64,000 nucleotides of DNA from Micropterus salmoides (GCF_014851395.1 NW_024043372.1:6523490-6587489), one strand, 5' to 3'; numbered from the stretch's first letter, positions 33,160 through 44,170 are shown. Notes: generated by a model from the letters alone, not told the origin. Numbers and translations: made by a program.

Positions 33160-35130
33160 AACACAGTTGCATAGCTAAAGATAAAGACCTACAGTATGCC
33201 AACATCAAGAGGATCAATAGTCATTAGCCTTTTGTCCAATTAATCATTGTTCATTTACTCATTCAACCTGTTTGTTCAACTTGCACCAGTGCTGAAGCAC
33301 AATCTTAGACAATCGTGTCTGGTGTGTGACTCCTGTGAGGGAGAGGGAGTAACGGGAGGGAGAGCTGCAGAAGACGATGAAAAGAGAGAGCATAAAAAGA
33401 AAGCGAATAGATGGAGAGTGTGATAAGAGGAGAGTGTAGGGTATTAAGGAGTATTAGTGCAAGTGTAAGCCATGGACAGTAATGAACTACCCTGCTGTTC
33501 AATAGACCACCAGCCTTGGCACTGAGCCCGTGTGTGTGTATGTGTGTGTGTGTCAGGAGGAGAAGACAGCTCTGGGAAGGTAACAAGGCCCTTGTCTTAT
33601 CCCTCTTGAGGTCCTATTAACCTTTGCTCAACACACACACACACACAAACTCTCCTTTTTAACTGTCCCACTCAAACACGCACCCTCATGTTCTCTTTTG
33701 TTTCTCACACACACACACACACACACTATGTCCTCACTAAGGAGATTTAGGAGCTGGTTAATTGGTTGGCTGAGGCTAATTTTTTGTTGAAAGTTAATGC
33801 CACCGTCACACATGGCTCCCTGTGGAGAGGGTCAGAGTTAGTAGTAGAGTTCTTGGTGTGTGTGTGTGTGTGCATTATGTAGATGCAGCTCTTTTTATCT
33901 GTGTCTGCTAACCAGTGTTGTATAAGCAGCAGTGTGTCAGCTGTTCGGAATTAGTTTCGTTACATTTATAGTTAATAAACTGGCATCTCTCGACATTTAG
34001 CAGTAGCTTAGCTTAGTGATAAAATTTGCACAATTTATCAAGAATTTACATTGCACAGGAAACAAAAGGAGAGGGGGTTCAAGGAGCACATGCACCATTT
34101 TAAACACAGGGTTGGGATTGAGCTTTAATAGGAGCGAGCTTTACGCTTGTAGAAAAACAGTATAATGATCAGTGCAGTCAGCCATAAGGAAATAGAGCTA
34201 CAGATTCAGAATTGAGAGCTTAAGGGCAGCTTCCATGTTATGAAATAAGCACTTTGTTTGTTTATGTGCACAATGTGTGCACATTAACAAACACTGCACA
34301 GGAGTTGTGTATACCTTTCACTTTGGCCTAATTCTTAGTGACTATCTTTTGAAAAATATAAAGACTTTCAGTCAGCTGTTTCACTCTGGAGTTGTGCTTT
34401 GATCTAGTTCCTGCAACTTTCCTTCCTAGCCCATTTCAGCCAAATGCCTCTCCCTGTAGGGTTCACAACTTTGTGAAACATAGTGTTCACTTAGACTAAA
34501 ATGCTCTTGAATAGTGGATAGAGAACTATTTTTGCCACTGTGAGTGAGTACTTAGTTCAAACTCTTAAGAACAATTTGAGCAAGTCAAGAATGTCTCACA
34601 AACTAGGGCTCCTGGATTATAATTCCTGGCCCGAAAAAAGTTCCTGCTCTGAAGGTAGTACTTTCTGACGGTCAAAAGAACTACTGGAGTTTGTTGACAC
34701 CACTGATAAATAGACACCGACTGCAAACCAAAATGTGGTAAAGGGAATTCTATTTCCTGATATGGTTATTATTCTTGGATCTTATTATATGGACTATTTG
34801 CTTGAATATTATCTTTAGAATCCTAAAGTAAAAGCAATAATGGAGGATACACTGAAGGAACTGTTGGGTGACTCAGACAGATGTGCTGCACGCACAACCA
34901 GAGAGGAGTTTCACTGAGCACAGTTGCAAAAAAAATAATTCCTTGTTCTTGAAGGAGATATGATGGCTCTTCAGGAAGACAGTACAGATTTCCAACTAAG
35001 GTAGACAAATAATTATGAACTTTCTTAGTATGTTTTTATTGTCTGTGACCTATCTGTCGTAATTGAAATGGTTTTAAATAACTGAAATTCATCTAAAAAT
35101 ATATTTGTTGTTGTAAATTCTCACAAAATG
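33160..35130. other. Non-coding stretch with short CA/GT runs
   Basis: CA runs at about 33633-33648 and 33706-33726 and a GT run near 33856-33872. 34600-34720 contains words such as attataattcctggcccg that suggest an old repeat, not resolved. No gene. Confidence 0.45.
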
Positions 35131-35165
35131 TTGTTAAGTGGCTGGTTAGGTGTAGGCTACAAAAC

Positions 35166-35357
35166 GAAGGTTACGATATGGTAACCCTAGTTCTATTAGC
35201 ACAGGCGGAGCCCTCTACTGGACTCTATGGGTACTACCTCTCCTCCTATCACACGCACGTACTCGCCCACTGAAATTTTGAATACTGTAAGTAGCCGACC
35301 AATTGGACGTCGCTACTGTACGTGCGTACCGTATAAATAGCGGTGTCCTCACTGCTC
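35166..35357 (+). repeat. DIRS left inverted terminal repeat
   Basis: Starts gaaggttacgatatggtaac, a 25-bp extension absent from the right repeat. It then matches the complement of the right repeat from ttctat to agcatcc (about 168 bp). Confidence 0.9.
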
Positions 35358-35410
35358 AGCATCCACCCAACCCTTCAGCATACGGCGGTGGAGCGGCAGG
35401 GCTCCATCGT

Positions 35411-35507
35411 AGAGGGCTCCGCCTGTGCTAATAGAACTAGGGTTACCATATCGTAACCTTCGTTCTATCTCACACAGGCTCCGCCCTCTACTGGACTCTA
35501 TGGGTAC
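35411..35507. repeat. DIRS internal complementary region (circle-junction template)
   Basis: 35411-35461 is the complement of the left end (35166-35216) and 35463-35507 is the complement of the right end (about 38455-38499). They are joined across ...aaccttcGTTctatctc. Thus it stores both element ends joined head to tail with GTT/AAC at the junction, as expected for DIRS circle formation. Confidence 0.9.
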
Positions 35508-35807
35508 AGTGGGTGGAGCCCGATGACTGTCCGCCCAGCCGCGACAAGCCACAGCTCACCTCACTGACACGATCGGCCACAGGTCACCAGCCACAGGCCC
35601 TAAGCTGCCTCCATCCTAAGCGATGGGGCAGTGGGCCACCTCTCAGAAAGGTCACTAGACCGCTAGGGGTTTGGCATGACCAGATGGATCTGATCCAGCC
35701 AGATCCAACACCTGAACTGTCCTGACCCCTTACAGGGGACATCACAGTCAGTGTAAAAATGTTTTCCCCGACAACCGGTAGTCTATGGTAGACACCAGTC
35801 TCCTTCC

Positions 35808-37078
35808 TCACAGATCCTGAGTCGCACCTGCGAGCACAGATCCTGAGAAGGAGCCCAACACATCCAAGAGGTAAAAACGCACAAATGGACATGGTGAAGA
35901 CCACGATGCCGTTGTGCAAATCTCCTCGACGCTCACCCCGTTGAAGAGGGCCGTTGACACAGCCACACCTCGTGTGGAGTGAGCCCGGACCACCGAGGGT
36001 GGGTCTTTCCCCGCCTGCACGTAGGCCTGTGAGATACAGTCACAAAGCCATCCGGCTAGGCGCTTCTTGGATAGAGCTTTACCGATCGCACCGTCACCAA
36101 AGCAAACAAGCAGTTGATCAGTGCGTCGAATGGGGGCCGTGCGCTTCATATAATGTGTTAGGGCACGCACAGGACACAACAGATGCAGCCTTGCCTCCCT
36201 AGACCCAGGGTGGGGCGGAGGGTGGAAGGCATCCTAATGTATGGTCCTCGACCTGAATGACCTTCTTATGTTCTTAGGAACAAAGGAGGGGTTCGGTCTT
36301 AACACTGCTGCACTGTGTTCACCACGAAGCAGCATGCAGCTGGGATGAACCGACAGGGCGCACAGCTCACTCACCCTCTTGGCAGAGGTGAGAGCCAGTA
36401 ACAAGGCTGTCTTGAGTGATAGCATCTTCAAGGAGGACTGTTCCAGGGGCTCGTAGGGGTTTGACCTCAGAGCCTCTAGTACCAGTGGCAGGTCCCACTG
36501 GGGTGCAGAGACACGTAGCACCGGTCGTTGTCTCCTCACACCCTGCAGAAAACGCTTCACAAGGGGGTGGGTGAAGACAGGTCTGTCGCCAAACCCCTCA
36601 TGACAAGATAAGATAGCTGCCGCATACACCTTAATGGTTGAGTGTGACAGTCCATTCTCCATTAGGCCCTGCAAGAAGGAAAGGATGGATCCCACTGAGC
36701 AGGTTATGGGATCCATTTCCTTCTCAATGCATCAGCGCTGAAAGCCCAGCCACTTAGCTTTGTAGCAGGAAGTGGTGGAGCCTGCCCTCGCCACCTGGAT
36801 GGTATGTACCACCTCTGTGGACAGCACAGCCTGTCTCAACCTCTCCCTTTCAGGAGCCAAACCTGGAGAGGTTGGCCGGTTGTGCCGGTTGAGTCCCCCA
36901 GACACAGGCCAGGGCTCCGTCACTGCCAGCTGCGTCACCTCTGCGTACCACCCCGCCAATCTGCGGCTGGGGGCTACCAGGATGACTGACAACCCTTCCT
37001 GTCTCACCCTCTCCAGCAGGGGGAGATGGAGTGGTGGGAAAGCATACAGCAGCCCTTTTGGCCATGGCCGTGTGCAAA
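35808..37078 (-). pseudogene. DIRS tyrosine recombinase, broken by in-frame stops
   Basis: Would integrate the circular DNA intermediate. In one frame the minus strand runs from the pol-end linker (LLERVRQEGLSVILVAP) through VVHTIQVARAGSTTSCYKA and into the recombinase (DPITCSVGSILSFLQ, TIKVYAAAILSCHEGFG, LKTALLLALTSAKRVSEL). It continues with CPVRALTHYMKRT, RAHSTRGVAVS and FVRFYLLDVLGS. The expected catalytic residues are visible: Arg in SAKRVSEL, His-x-x-Arg in HSTR and Tyr in RFYLLD. The gene is dead because of a TGA just after KWLGFQR (about 36732) and a TAG at 36234-36236; the frame itself is kept across both. A frameshift near 37075 separates it from the RNase H part. Family assignment is firm. 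Confidence 0.9.
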
Positions 37079-37400
37079 TGCGTCCACGCCCAAGGGCGGG
37101 CTGTCCTGTTGTAGGATCGAGAACCACAGCAGGCAGTGGGTGTTGTGCCGTCTGGCAAACAGGTCCACCTGCGCCGTCCCGGAGCGAGACCAGATCTGCT
37201 GTATTATATCGGGGTGCAGTCTCCACTCGCTCTGTGGGGGACCGCCCCTCGACATGAGGTCGGCCCCCCTGTTCTCCGAGCCTGGGACGTGAAGGGCCTT
37301 CAGAGACAGCAAGTGTGCTGCAGCCCATGTCCATAGGTCCTCTGCTCCATCTGACCGATGGCTCGGGGCAGGAAATCCACCTGGTCCGATGAGGAGGGTA
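37004..37400 (-). pseudogene. DIRS pol remnant: RNase H C-terminal part
   Basis: The frame contains LKALHVPGSENRGADLMSRG, the HVPG-x-x-N-x-x-AD-x-x-SR signature at the end of DIRS/Ty3-type RNase H. It is followed by QVDLFARRHNTHC and GVDAFAHGHGQKG. The palm and fingers of the reverse transcriptase with its catalytic YxDD region are absent. Upstream the frame passes directly into alanine-rich gag-like sequence (AVAAASESP) near 37370-37440, so a deletion of probably 2 kb or more fused gag to RNase H. Confidence 0.8.
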
Positions 37401-37439
37401 GGGGCGATTGGGGACTCGGATGCCGCCGCGACGGCCAGC

Positions 37440-38330
37440 ACACCCAGATTGTTGGCCGCTGCGGCCAGCTGCGCACCCAGTTGGATATATTTTATATTTC
37501 AAAATACTCCAGCGTCCCCCTATCCTGCACCAGCGGCGGGCGGGGCCTCCTTCCCGCTGACCAGCCAGCAGAGTGAGGAAGAAGGTGGGCAGCAAGGGCC
37601 TCTTCCAGCGGGGGCACGCACGGAACAGCTGTTTCAGTGTGGCCCTGCCACAAAATCAATCAAAACCCGTTGCGGCTCTGCCCAGGATGCCTCAGCGCAC
37701 TGCCAGATATCTGGGAGAGCCGGGGAGACGAAGGCGGGCCGAGCACGGCGAGTCGGCCCGTAGAACCCTTCCCGGAGCCGACTCACCGGCTTAGGCGGGA
37801 TGGAGGGGGGGGGGGGCAGTGCTCCGCCGCTATAGCCATAACCGCGGGGAATTCGTGACGGACTGAAGAGGAATTAATTTGCTCTTTAGACACGGCCGAA
37901 ATGGCCGCGGTAGAGGTGGCTGACGCAGATGACAGGCTGTCAGCATCATCGTCGATCAGCGGCGGCAGCAGGGACAGCAGGGAGCGTGAAGCCGACTTAG
38001 GCGGTAGATCGGGGGCCGGAGCATCCTCCTCGGCAGGGAGAGGATCCGGGCCGGCGTCTTCCTCACTCTCCTCGCAGATGAGGGAGAGCTCACACTGCCG
38101 GAAATACTCCCAGCGCTGCTGTCACCGGATGAGAGGAATGGCTCGGCAGTCAACACACGCCATCTCTGGCGTGGTCCCTGCCGAGGCATTCAAAGCAGAA
38201 GCGATGAGTGTCTACCCCGGCGATCAGACAGAGGCACGACGGGCAAAGGCGAGCTTCAAGGAGCGGCGACCCCAATCCGTGGAGGTGAAAGACAGTGGGC
38301 GGTTCGCCGTCTGTCTGAAGAAAAAAGGAT
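37440..38330 (-). pseudogene. DIRS gag remnant
   Basis: Near 38200 the minus strand encodes VDTHRFCFECLGRDHARDG, a cysteine/histidine motif typical of the N-terminal part of DIRS gag. A frameshift follows within a few codons. Another frame then gives RWEYFRQCELSLICEESEED and an acidic, proline-rich region (AEEDAPAPDLPP), again gag-like. Further on, the GC-rich region to 37440 is scrambled. The plus-strand frame at 37901-38335 (144 residues) is a shadow. CpG and GC content here far exceed the flanks. Confidence 0.75.
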
Positions 38331-38337
38331 GCTGAGC

Positions 38338-38499
38338 AGTGAGGACACCGCTATTTATACGGTACGCACGTACAGTAGCGACGTCCAATTGGTCGGCTAC
38401 TTACAGTATTCAAAATTTCAGTGGGCGAGTACGTGCGTGTGATAGGAGGAGAGGTAGTAACCATAGAGTCCAGTAGAGGGCGGAGCCTGTGTGAGATAG
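38338..38499 (-). repeat. DIRS right inverted terminal repeat
   Basis: Inverse copy of the left repeat, ending cctgtgtgagataga. It differs in a short stretch next to the end (ctcacacaggct-ccgcc against ttagcacaggcggagc). Confidence 0.9.
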
Positions 38500-38999
38500 A
38501 AGTACTTGGTTAAGTTTAGGAAAAGATTGTGGTTTGCGTTCAAATAAGTAAGTCACATGATATAATTAACATAACTCAAAACTTAACGCAATTTAACTAA
38601 AAAGTTTAAATAAGTCAACGTTGACTTGGTTTTACATGGGACTCAAACCTCGGTCACCTGGGTGAAGGGTGCATGGCCCAATTGCCACAATACTCTAACC
38701 CCATGTGTTTATGTTGAGAGGACACAATTCTTACCTGTTTATTTTTGCAATTACTTACACTTTGCTACACTAACTTTAATTTAAAATTTAGGACTTCAAT
38801 GTCCAATATCAAAACCAGCTACGTCATAAGAGATATTTATCACCATGCAAAAACAAGTTTCTTGAGCACTTACATGCAGACTCCAAACAGGGTTCGTAAA
38901 CATATCTGTATCAAGAAATACAGATGGAATTTATAATATTCTGTTTCTATTAAGTCATTTTTGTAGTTGAATGCCACTGATTGGGTTCAATCTAGGCTA

Positions 39000-39135
39000 A
39001 ATAACCTGGTTCTGCCAGCCTTGTTTCAACCACCAAATCAGCATCACTCAAATGCAGTTAAGCTGTAATGCAATCAGAAAGCAGCAGGTCAAATATGCAT
39101 ACAACATGCTAATGACATGCAAATGAGACCTACCA
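39000..39135. promoter_or_regulatory. Candidate regulatory element with phased POU/octamer motifs
   Basis: ATGCAT at 39095, ATGCTAAT at 39106 and the canonical octamer ATGCAAAT at 39117 are spaced exactly 11 bp start to start; ATGCAATC lies upstream at 39068. The surrounding DNA is not simple repeat. POU-domain factors bind such sites. Function is inference. Confidence 0.35.
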
Positions 39136-39814
39136 TTACTGGAAGACCGGTCTGAATGTTCTGTTACTATTGTTCCCACTGGCGAGGCTCGCAGACTAAC
39201 GAGATGAGGAGGCGGCTAAAGTTAATTGAATTTTAGAAGATTGGTTGCTGACTGTTATCAGGTGGACGTTGAGAGAGGGAGAGAGAGAGTGGAACAAAGA
39301 GTTTTATTTTAGTGATATCAGACAGAGTTTGCAAAAAAATGTTTCATTTTCCATGTATTGCTTATTTACTATTACTATTACCCTATTACATTTACTTTAC
39401 ATTACAATTTGATACAAGTTTTTTTCCCTCTCTCTATCTCTCCCTCTGTCTCTGTCTCACTTTCTCTTTCTCTCTCTGTGTTTGATCGAAGTTGAGATGA
39501 ATGTGTTTGGACAGTAGAAAGTAGAACACCTGTTTTAAAAGGCCTCTAGTTAACTAGTTTACAGTAGCGTTGTCCTTGTCTGCTTACAAGGCCAGGACAG
39601 CAGTGTTTGTGTGAGTGCCCATGTGTTTGTGCATGTTGCTTTTTGTGACATGCGTGTATGAGGCTTATGTATAGTTTAATGTGTTTTTCAAGTGTATTTG
39701 TGGTTCTATATGTACGGTGATATAGGTGACAGTGGGTGAGTGTGTTTTCCTTTGCGAAAATTCAACAACATCCCTGTGTGTGGTTATGAATAAAGCTGAC
39801 ACCAAGCCTAGAGG

Positions 39815-39816
<2 letters not shown>

Positions 39817-39849
<33 letters not shown>
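39817..39849. repeat. (GT)16 microsatellite
   Basis: Uninterrupted GT followed by gttt units. Confidence 0.95.
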
Positions 39850-39851
<2 letters not shown>

Positions 39852-40049
39852 TTTGTTTGTTCCACGACCTCCAGGCAGTGTAAGGTCTACAAGGTCACAA
39901 ACTATCTTCTCCCAACTGTGAGTACGTGTGTGTGCATGTGTGTTTTATAGAAAAACCCACCAGTAAGTAAAGTGTGTGAGCACCTAGTGGGGTTCTACAG
40001 TTTGAATTGAAAGCCCAATGGTTTTCATTAAAGGACCTGAAGAAATATC

Positions 40050-40051
<2 letters not shown>

Positions 40052-40086
<35 letters not shown>
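40052..40086. repeat. (AC)17 microsatellite
   Basis: Uninterrupted AC. Confidence 0.95.
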
Positions 40087-40088
<2 letters not shown>

Positions 40089-40685
40089 CAGAGGTTATGC
40101 AGATGATGGTTCTTTTTCAATAATTAATACATAAATTAATACAGTCTTTTTAATGATCTTAGAATTAAGATGTCAGTGTGAGTGTGTTAGTGTGTGTGAT
40201 TGTGTGTGAGAGGGAGGGTTATGGATGACTTTTGTTCACAATTTCATATACTGGGACTGCCCAGAGGTGTGTTTTTTGCTTAGTACTGTATATTCGTGTG
40301 TGTGTGTGCATGTGCACGCGCTTGTATGATTGGCAGCAGTAATTGGTGTCTGGTTGGTAGAGAAAAACAGTGAATGAATACAGTCATGGAATACTGATAC
40401 TAGCTTTTCGGTCCTTGAATACCAAAACACACACAGGCACGCGCACAAATACACAAAAATGAAACACTCATCAAACAACATAGATACAGATACTTTCTGC
40501 ACACAGATGTATACCATCAGAAACATTTATCGTTCCCTCTTTTTCATCTTAAGGTTTTAACCTTTAATTGGAGCAATATGATTTTAGTTTGATGTAGCTC
40601 TGCTCATGTGATGCTCTAAAGTAAGTCTGAGCAAGCGTGACAGACTGTCCCTGAGCTCACAGATACAACATACACAGCATACCAA

Positions 40686-40880
40686 ACACAAGTATGTGGA
40701 AACCTGGACGTTACATTAATTTGCTGCCATACACCATCCACTCTTTTCACAAGATTTTGGAACCCGGCTGCAGGGATTCACGCCCGTTTGGCAACATGAG
40801 CATTGGTGAGGTTGAGGTCTGGGCTCTGTCCAGGCCAATCAGGTTCTTCCACAGAAACTTAGAAAACCATTTATTTATTG
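40686..40880. repeat. Degenerate dispersed DNA-repeat fragment
   Basis: gtatgtggaaacctggac, accatccactcttttcac, aagattttggaacccggctg and gcattggtgaggttgagg follow the order of a repeat frequent in fish genomes. No ends or gene remain. Confidence 0.45.
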
Positions 40881-41830
40881 AGCTTGCTTTGTGTACAGTG
40901 ACGGTAACATATTAAAACAAAGCACTTGCATACTAAGGGTGGGAGAAAAAATCGATTCTTAGATGCATCGTCATGCGGAGTTGGAAGATTCTGACTCGAT
41001 TAACAAATGTCAAAAAATCTATTATTTAAATGTTGATACCGTAATGTTGACGGAACGCAAAAGACAGAACTGGCGGAAGTGCAGCGCCTGGACAGTCTGT
41101 GGCGTGCACATACCAGCCCATAGGAAAGCAAAATCCAAGATGAGATCTCATAGTTGTTTCCTTCTTTTCTCCTAGACACAAATGAGCTGCTTTTAATACC
41201 AAGGTGAGACCAAAGGCCTTTTCTCCAACTTCTCAGATTCATCTCAGGAGAGACAACCATATAAAATCTTATTTGTGTCTGACTCTGATCAAAACAAGAG
41301 ATTGAGTTTATTTTCTATTGCGATAGTTATTGTGACACCTCTTGTGAGGAGGATCAGGGTCCAGCCTGGACACCTCTTCGTCTAGTGAGAAGGAAACTTT
41401 GATATGTAGTGGCAGAAAGTTGTTTCCATGAGGTGAGATCTCTCTCTCTCTATCAATGAATGTTTGGGTTGTTTAGGTTGCAGTGTTGCCAGAGCACAAA
41501 TTCACATATAAACAATAAAAAAATATAATTAATAAACAATTAAATGACATTATAATATAATAATAATATAGGCCTATGTTACAAAAAATATGTCTTGCTT
41601 TTTGACAAGCAGTATAATTCTTCAAAGGAGCAATTATTAAAATAGCAGACAATATTACTGATAATAATGTGATAATTAAGTAACTTTATACAAACAACAA
41701 TGGTTCGGCGTTTGTTGCATGAGGAAATACATTTAGCCGCAATGATATGGCAGTAAGTAGGAGAGTTTTTGTGTGTCTGATTTAGCTCTCTCTCGCACAC
41801 ACACACTGTTTGGAGCAGGTTTTTAGTCTT

Positions 41831-41832
<2 letters not shown>

Positions 41833-41879
<47 letters not shown>
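41833..41879. repeat. (AC)23 microsatellite
   Basis: Uninterrupted AC, continuing into tatatata. Confidence 0.95.
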
Positions 41880-41887
<8 letters not shown>

Positions 41888-41889
41888 TA

Positions 41890-42085
41890 GTATCACTAGA
41901 CCTAACTATAAAATATTAAAAAATTCAAAGTAGCTTAGATGTAACTGAGCTACTTTTGCCACGTTGCAGTAGCTTAGCTTGCTACATTTCACTGGGGGGT
42001 AGCTTCTGTGTAGTGAAGCTTCATTTAATGTAGAGTAGCTGGTAGCTTAGCTCACTACATTTTCCAAGTAGCTTACCCAACACTG
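41890..42085 (-). mobile_element. Fragment of a hAT-like repeat ending in a cccaacactg terminus
   Basis: Repeated gtagcttag/agctac words lead into gtagcttacccaacactg at 42085, the complement of a cagtgttgggtaagctac-type terminus. It is related in its terminal sequence to the arms at 11460 and 25166 but differs inside. The opposite end is uncertain; cagtgttgcc at 41481 is a possible eroded counterpart. Confidence 0.5.
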
Positions 42086-42319
42086 CTAGTTGGAGATGAG
42101 GTTAATGAAGTAAATGAGGGATGCAAACTAGTCCTTTTAAGCTAATCAGGATATGTTTCTTTTGGATTTTAATACACAAATTAAATGCTTAGTCATTATC
42201 CAGAGATCATGTATAGAAATTGTTTTTGCATCAAGATGTATCGATAATTGTTTTATCATCGCATTGCAGCCCTCTGAATCGTAATTGCATTGTGAGGTGC
42301 CAAGAGATTCCCACCCCTT

Positions 42320-43740
42320 TCACATACCTTTGGCACTAGTATAGGTAATTTATAGGTAAGATGATTATAGTGGATTTTTAATAACATTGCCCTGCTGGCA
42401 ATTTGGTCATCATTGTCTCAAACATTTAAACAAGCATTCACACACACATACACACAACTATTTTCTACATTCTATATACGTAAAAGTTGGTATTTTCCAA
42501 ATATGTTGTCATCAGTCTGACCGTCAACATTCATGATCCTCCATTTTGCTCCCTCTGTCTCTGTTAATTGTCATATAGTTCAGTGCCCAACAGTCAAAGC
42601 CAATTGTTAGCTTAGCTAGGCTGCATAAAGGTTAGATTCTGCATTAGCATTTAGATGAGTGAGAGAGAAGGAGGGGAGGAGAGAGAGCGTAATTATACCT
42701 CAGTCTGTGGTTCACACAAGTGATTGGTTGAGTGTGTGTGTGTGTGTACATGTGATTATAAATTTTCACACATATCTATCTGTAATTTGTTTTCCAACTG
42801 TGGAACGTCACTCACCTTTTATGTGTGCATGTATACATGTCTGTGTCTGGTAGAGAGCATCCATTTGTCAGCTCTTGCTAAGAGCTGGACATGTCTGCTG
42901 ACACATGATCAATTTCTTGTCTTATGTCTGATTTCATTGTTTGCACATGTAAGAAATCCTAAAATCTTAAAAAGCACATTCATTAGATAGAGAAATGTGT
43001 GTTTCTGTCATTCAAACTTTTCATTGCTGATTTTGGGGTATTATTTATGATACTGGTGCAAATGTTGGTACCAATAATCTATACTATTTGATACTCCACT
43101 CTGACAAATGTAAACATCTTCAAATAGAAATTATTAAGTGAAAGCTAATCAAACGCATCAGTTCTTATTTTCTCTTAATGATAGCAAATCATAATTTTGG
43201 TACGTTTTTTACTTACCTAAATTATGATTTTAAAAAAAACATTTCAATTCTTACTCAAAAAGACCTTCTGATTTGAGACTCTATCTGGATGCAGACATTT
43301 CTCGATGAAATACATTGCAGCAAAAAACATCAACTCCACGCAACTCAGCTTGTGGCTAGAAAATAAACGGTATCTTTTTGTTTCGTTTGTGCTGCTGCAA
43401 TGCAGCTAGCCCATCAGAGCCCGAACTGAAACAAAAAAGGAGCATTATATTTTAAGTTAAGTAACACACTACCCCCACCAACCTAATCTTGCATCTAAAG
43501 TCATCCCAAAAAGGCTCTTGGAATGATAGCAATGCTTGTACACACACACACACAAAAAGACCCTCAAACACTTAGTAATAAGTTGCTGTCGATAGCACCT
43601 TGCAGCTACATGACATTTGCAATTAGAGAACTCGCTGCCTGTTAGTGTTTTTGAGCGTGTCACTGAGAGTGCAGGTTAAAGGTTAATTCCCATTAATACT
43701 GACTGATAAACCAGACCTGACTTATTGATCGCTCCCTCTC
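42320..43740. other. Non-coding stretch
   Basis: Contains a short GT run near 42733-42748 and AT-rich DNA. Words like ggtaccaata near 43068 hint at an old repeat. No exon recognised. Confidence 0.45.
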
Positions 43741-44170
43741 AGCCTCTGCTTCCCACCTTCTCTGTTACCATTTCTTTTTGATTCCTTTTTATCCTTTTCT
43801 CTTTCTCTCCTGGTCTATTGCCTCCCAATACTCCTCCCCCTCTTGTTCTCTCCCATATTCCCTCTTTCACTTTATTTTGATAAGCTCTTCTCTTCTAGAA
43901 AGAGCCAGTACAGAAAACAACAAAGAACAAAGAATTGGAGAGAGAATCAGACATATGTAAAGAGAGAGAGCAAGATATATAAAATGAACAAAAGATCAAG
44001 GGAAAAGAAAACAATGAGAATTTAAAGACAAAGAAGAAGGTAATGGGAGGTAATAAGGCGATGGCAATGGGCTGGGCAGTATAAATGCAGACTATATACT
44101 TTCCACATTCTGAAAATGAGAAGAGAGGAAAAGAGATACAAAGGAGAAAAATATACAAGAAGAAATAATT
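43740..44170. repeat. Pyrimidine-rich then purine-rich tract
   Basis: The plus strand is C/T-rich to about 43890 (cctcccaatactcctccccc) and switches to A/G-rich to about 44170 (aagagagagagcaag). The 159-residue minus-strand frame is low-complexity. Confidence 0.7.

Larger units (their letters stand above)
35166..38499 (-). mobile_element. Internally deleted DIRS-type (tyrosine-recombinase) retrotransposon
   Basis: About 3.3 kb, read on the minus strand. It has non-identical inverted terminal repeats (35166-35357 and 38338-38499) and an internal complementary region (35411-35507) just inside the left one. Gene remnants lie in the order gag, RNase H end of pol, tyrosine recombinase. DIRS elements replicate through an RNA and integrate as a circle using a tyrosine recombinase, so they lack long target duplications. 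Here the left flank ends caaAAC and the right flank reads AAGtacttgg, against an empty-site relative caaAACtacttgg at 29547. This fits integration at a three-base AAC with one later substitution. Full-length relatives are usually 5-6 kb; most of the reverse transcriptase is missing. Confidence 0.92.
35130..38705 (+). repeat. Host repeat of the ggttaggtttaggcaac family split by the DIRS element
   Basis: Left part ggctggttaggtgtaggc up to 35165; right part tacttggttaagtttagg from 38503 to gggactcaaacctcggtcac and onward. Together they align with 29520-29760. Confidence 0.75.
40935..42319. mobile_element. Candidate degenerate hAT-like element with a nested insertion
   Basis: Left edge aagggtgggagaaaaaatcg and right edge complementary to aaaggggtgggaatctcttg. 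Both have inner words around atcgat and gatgcatcg/gatgtatcg, as in a fish element family with gggtgggaatct ends. I see no matching 8-bp flanks. It contains a second old repeat whose end gtagcttacccaacactg lies at 42068-42085, plus an (AC)n run. No transposase remains. Confidence 0.45.

Noticed and set aside
36772..37257. 161-residue plus-strand frame inside the DIRS element
   Set aside because: Antisense shadow of the recombinase/pol-end region; the minus strand carries the family motifs.
37901..38335. 144-residue plus-strand frame near the DIRS right end
   Set aside because: Antisense of the gag remnant. The minus strand has the Cys/His motif and the acidic region expected of gag.
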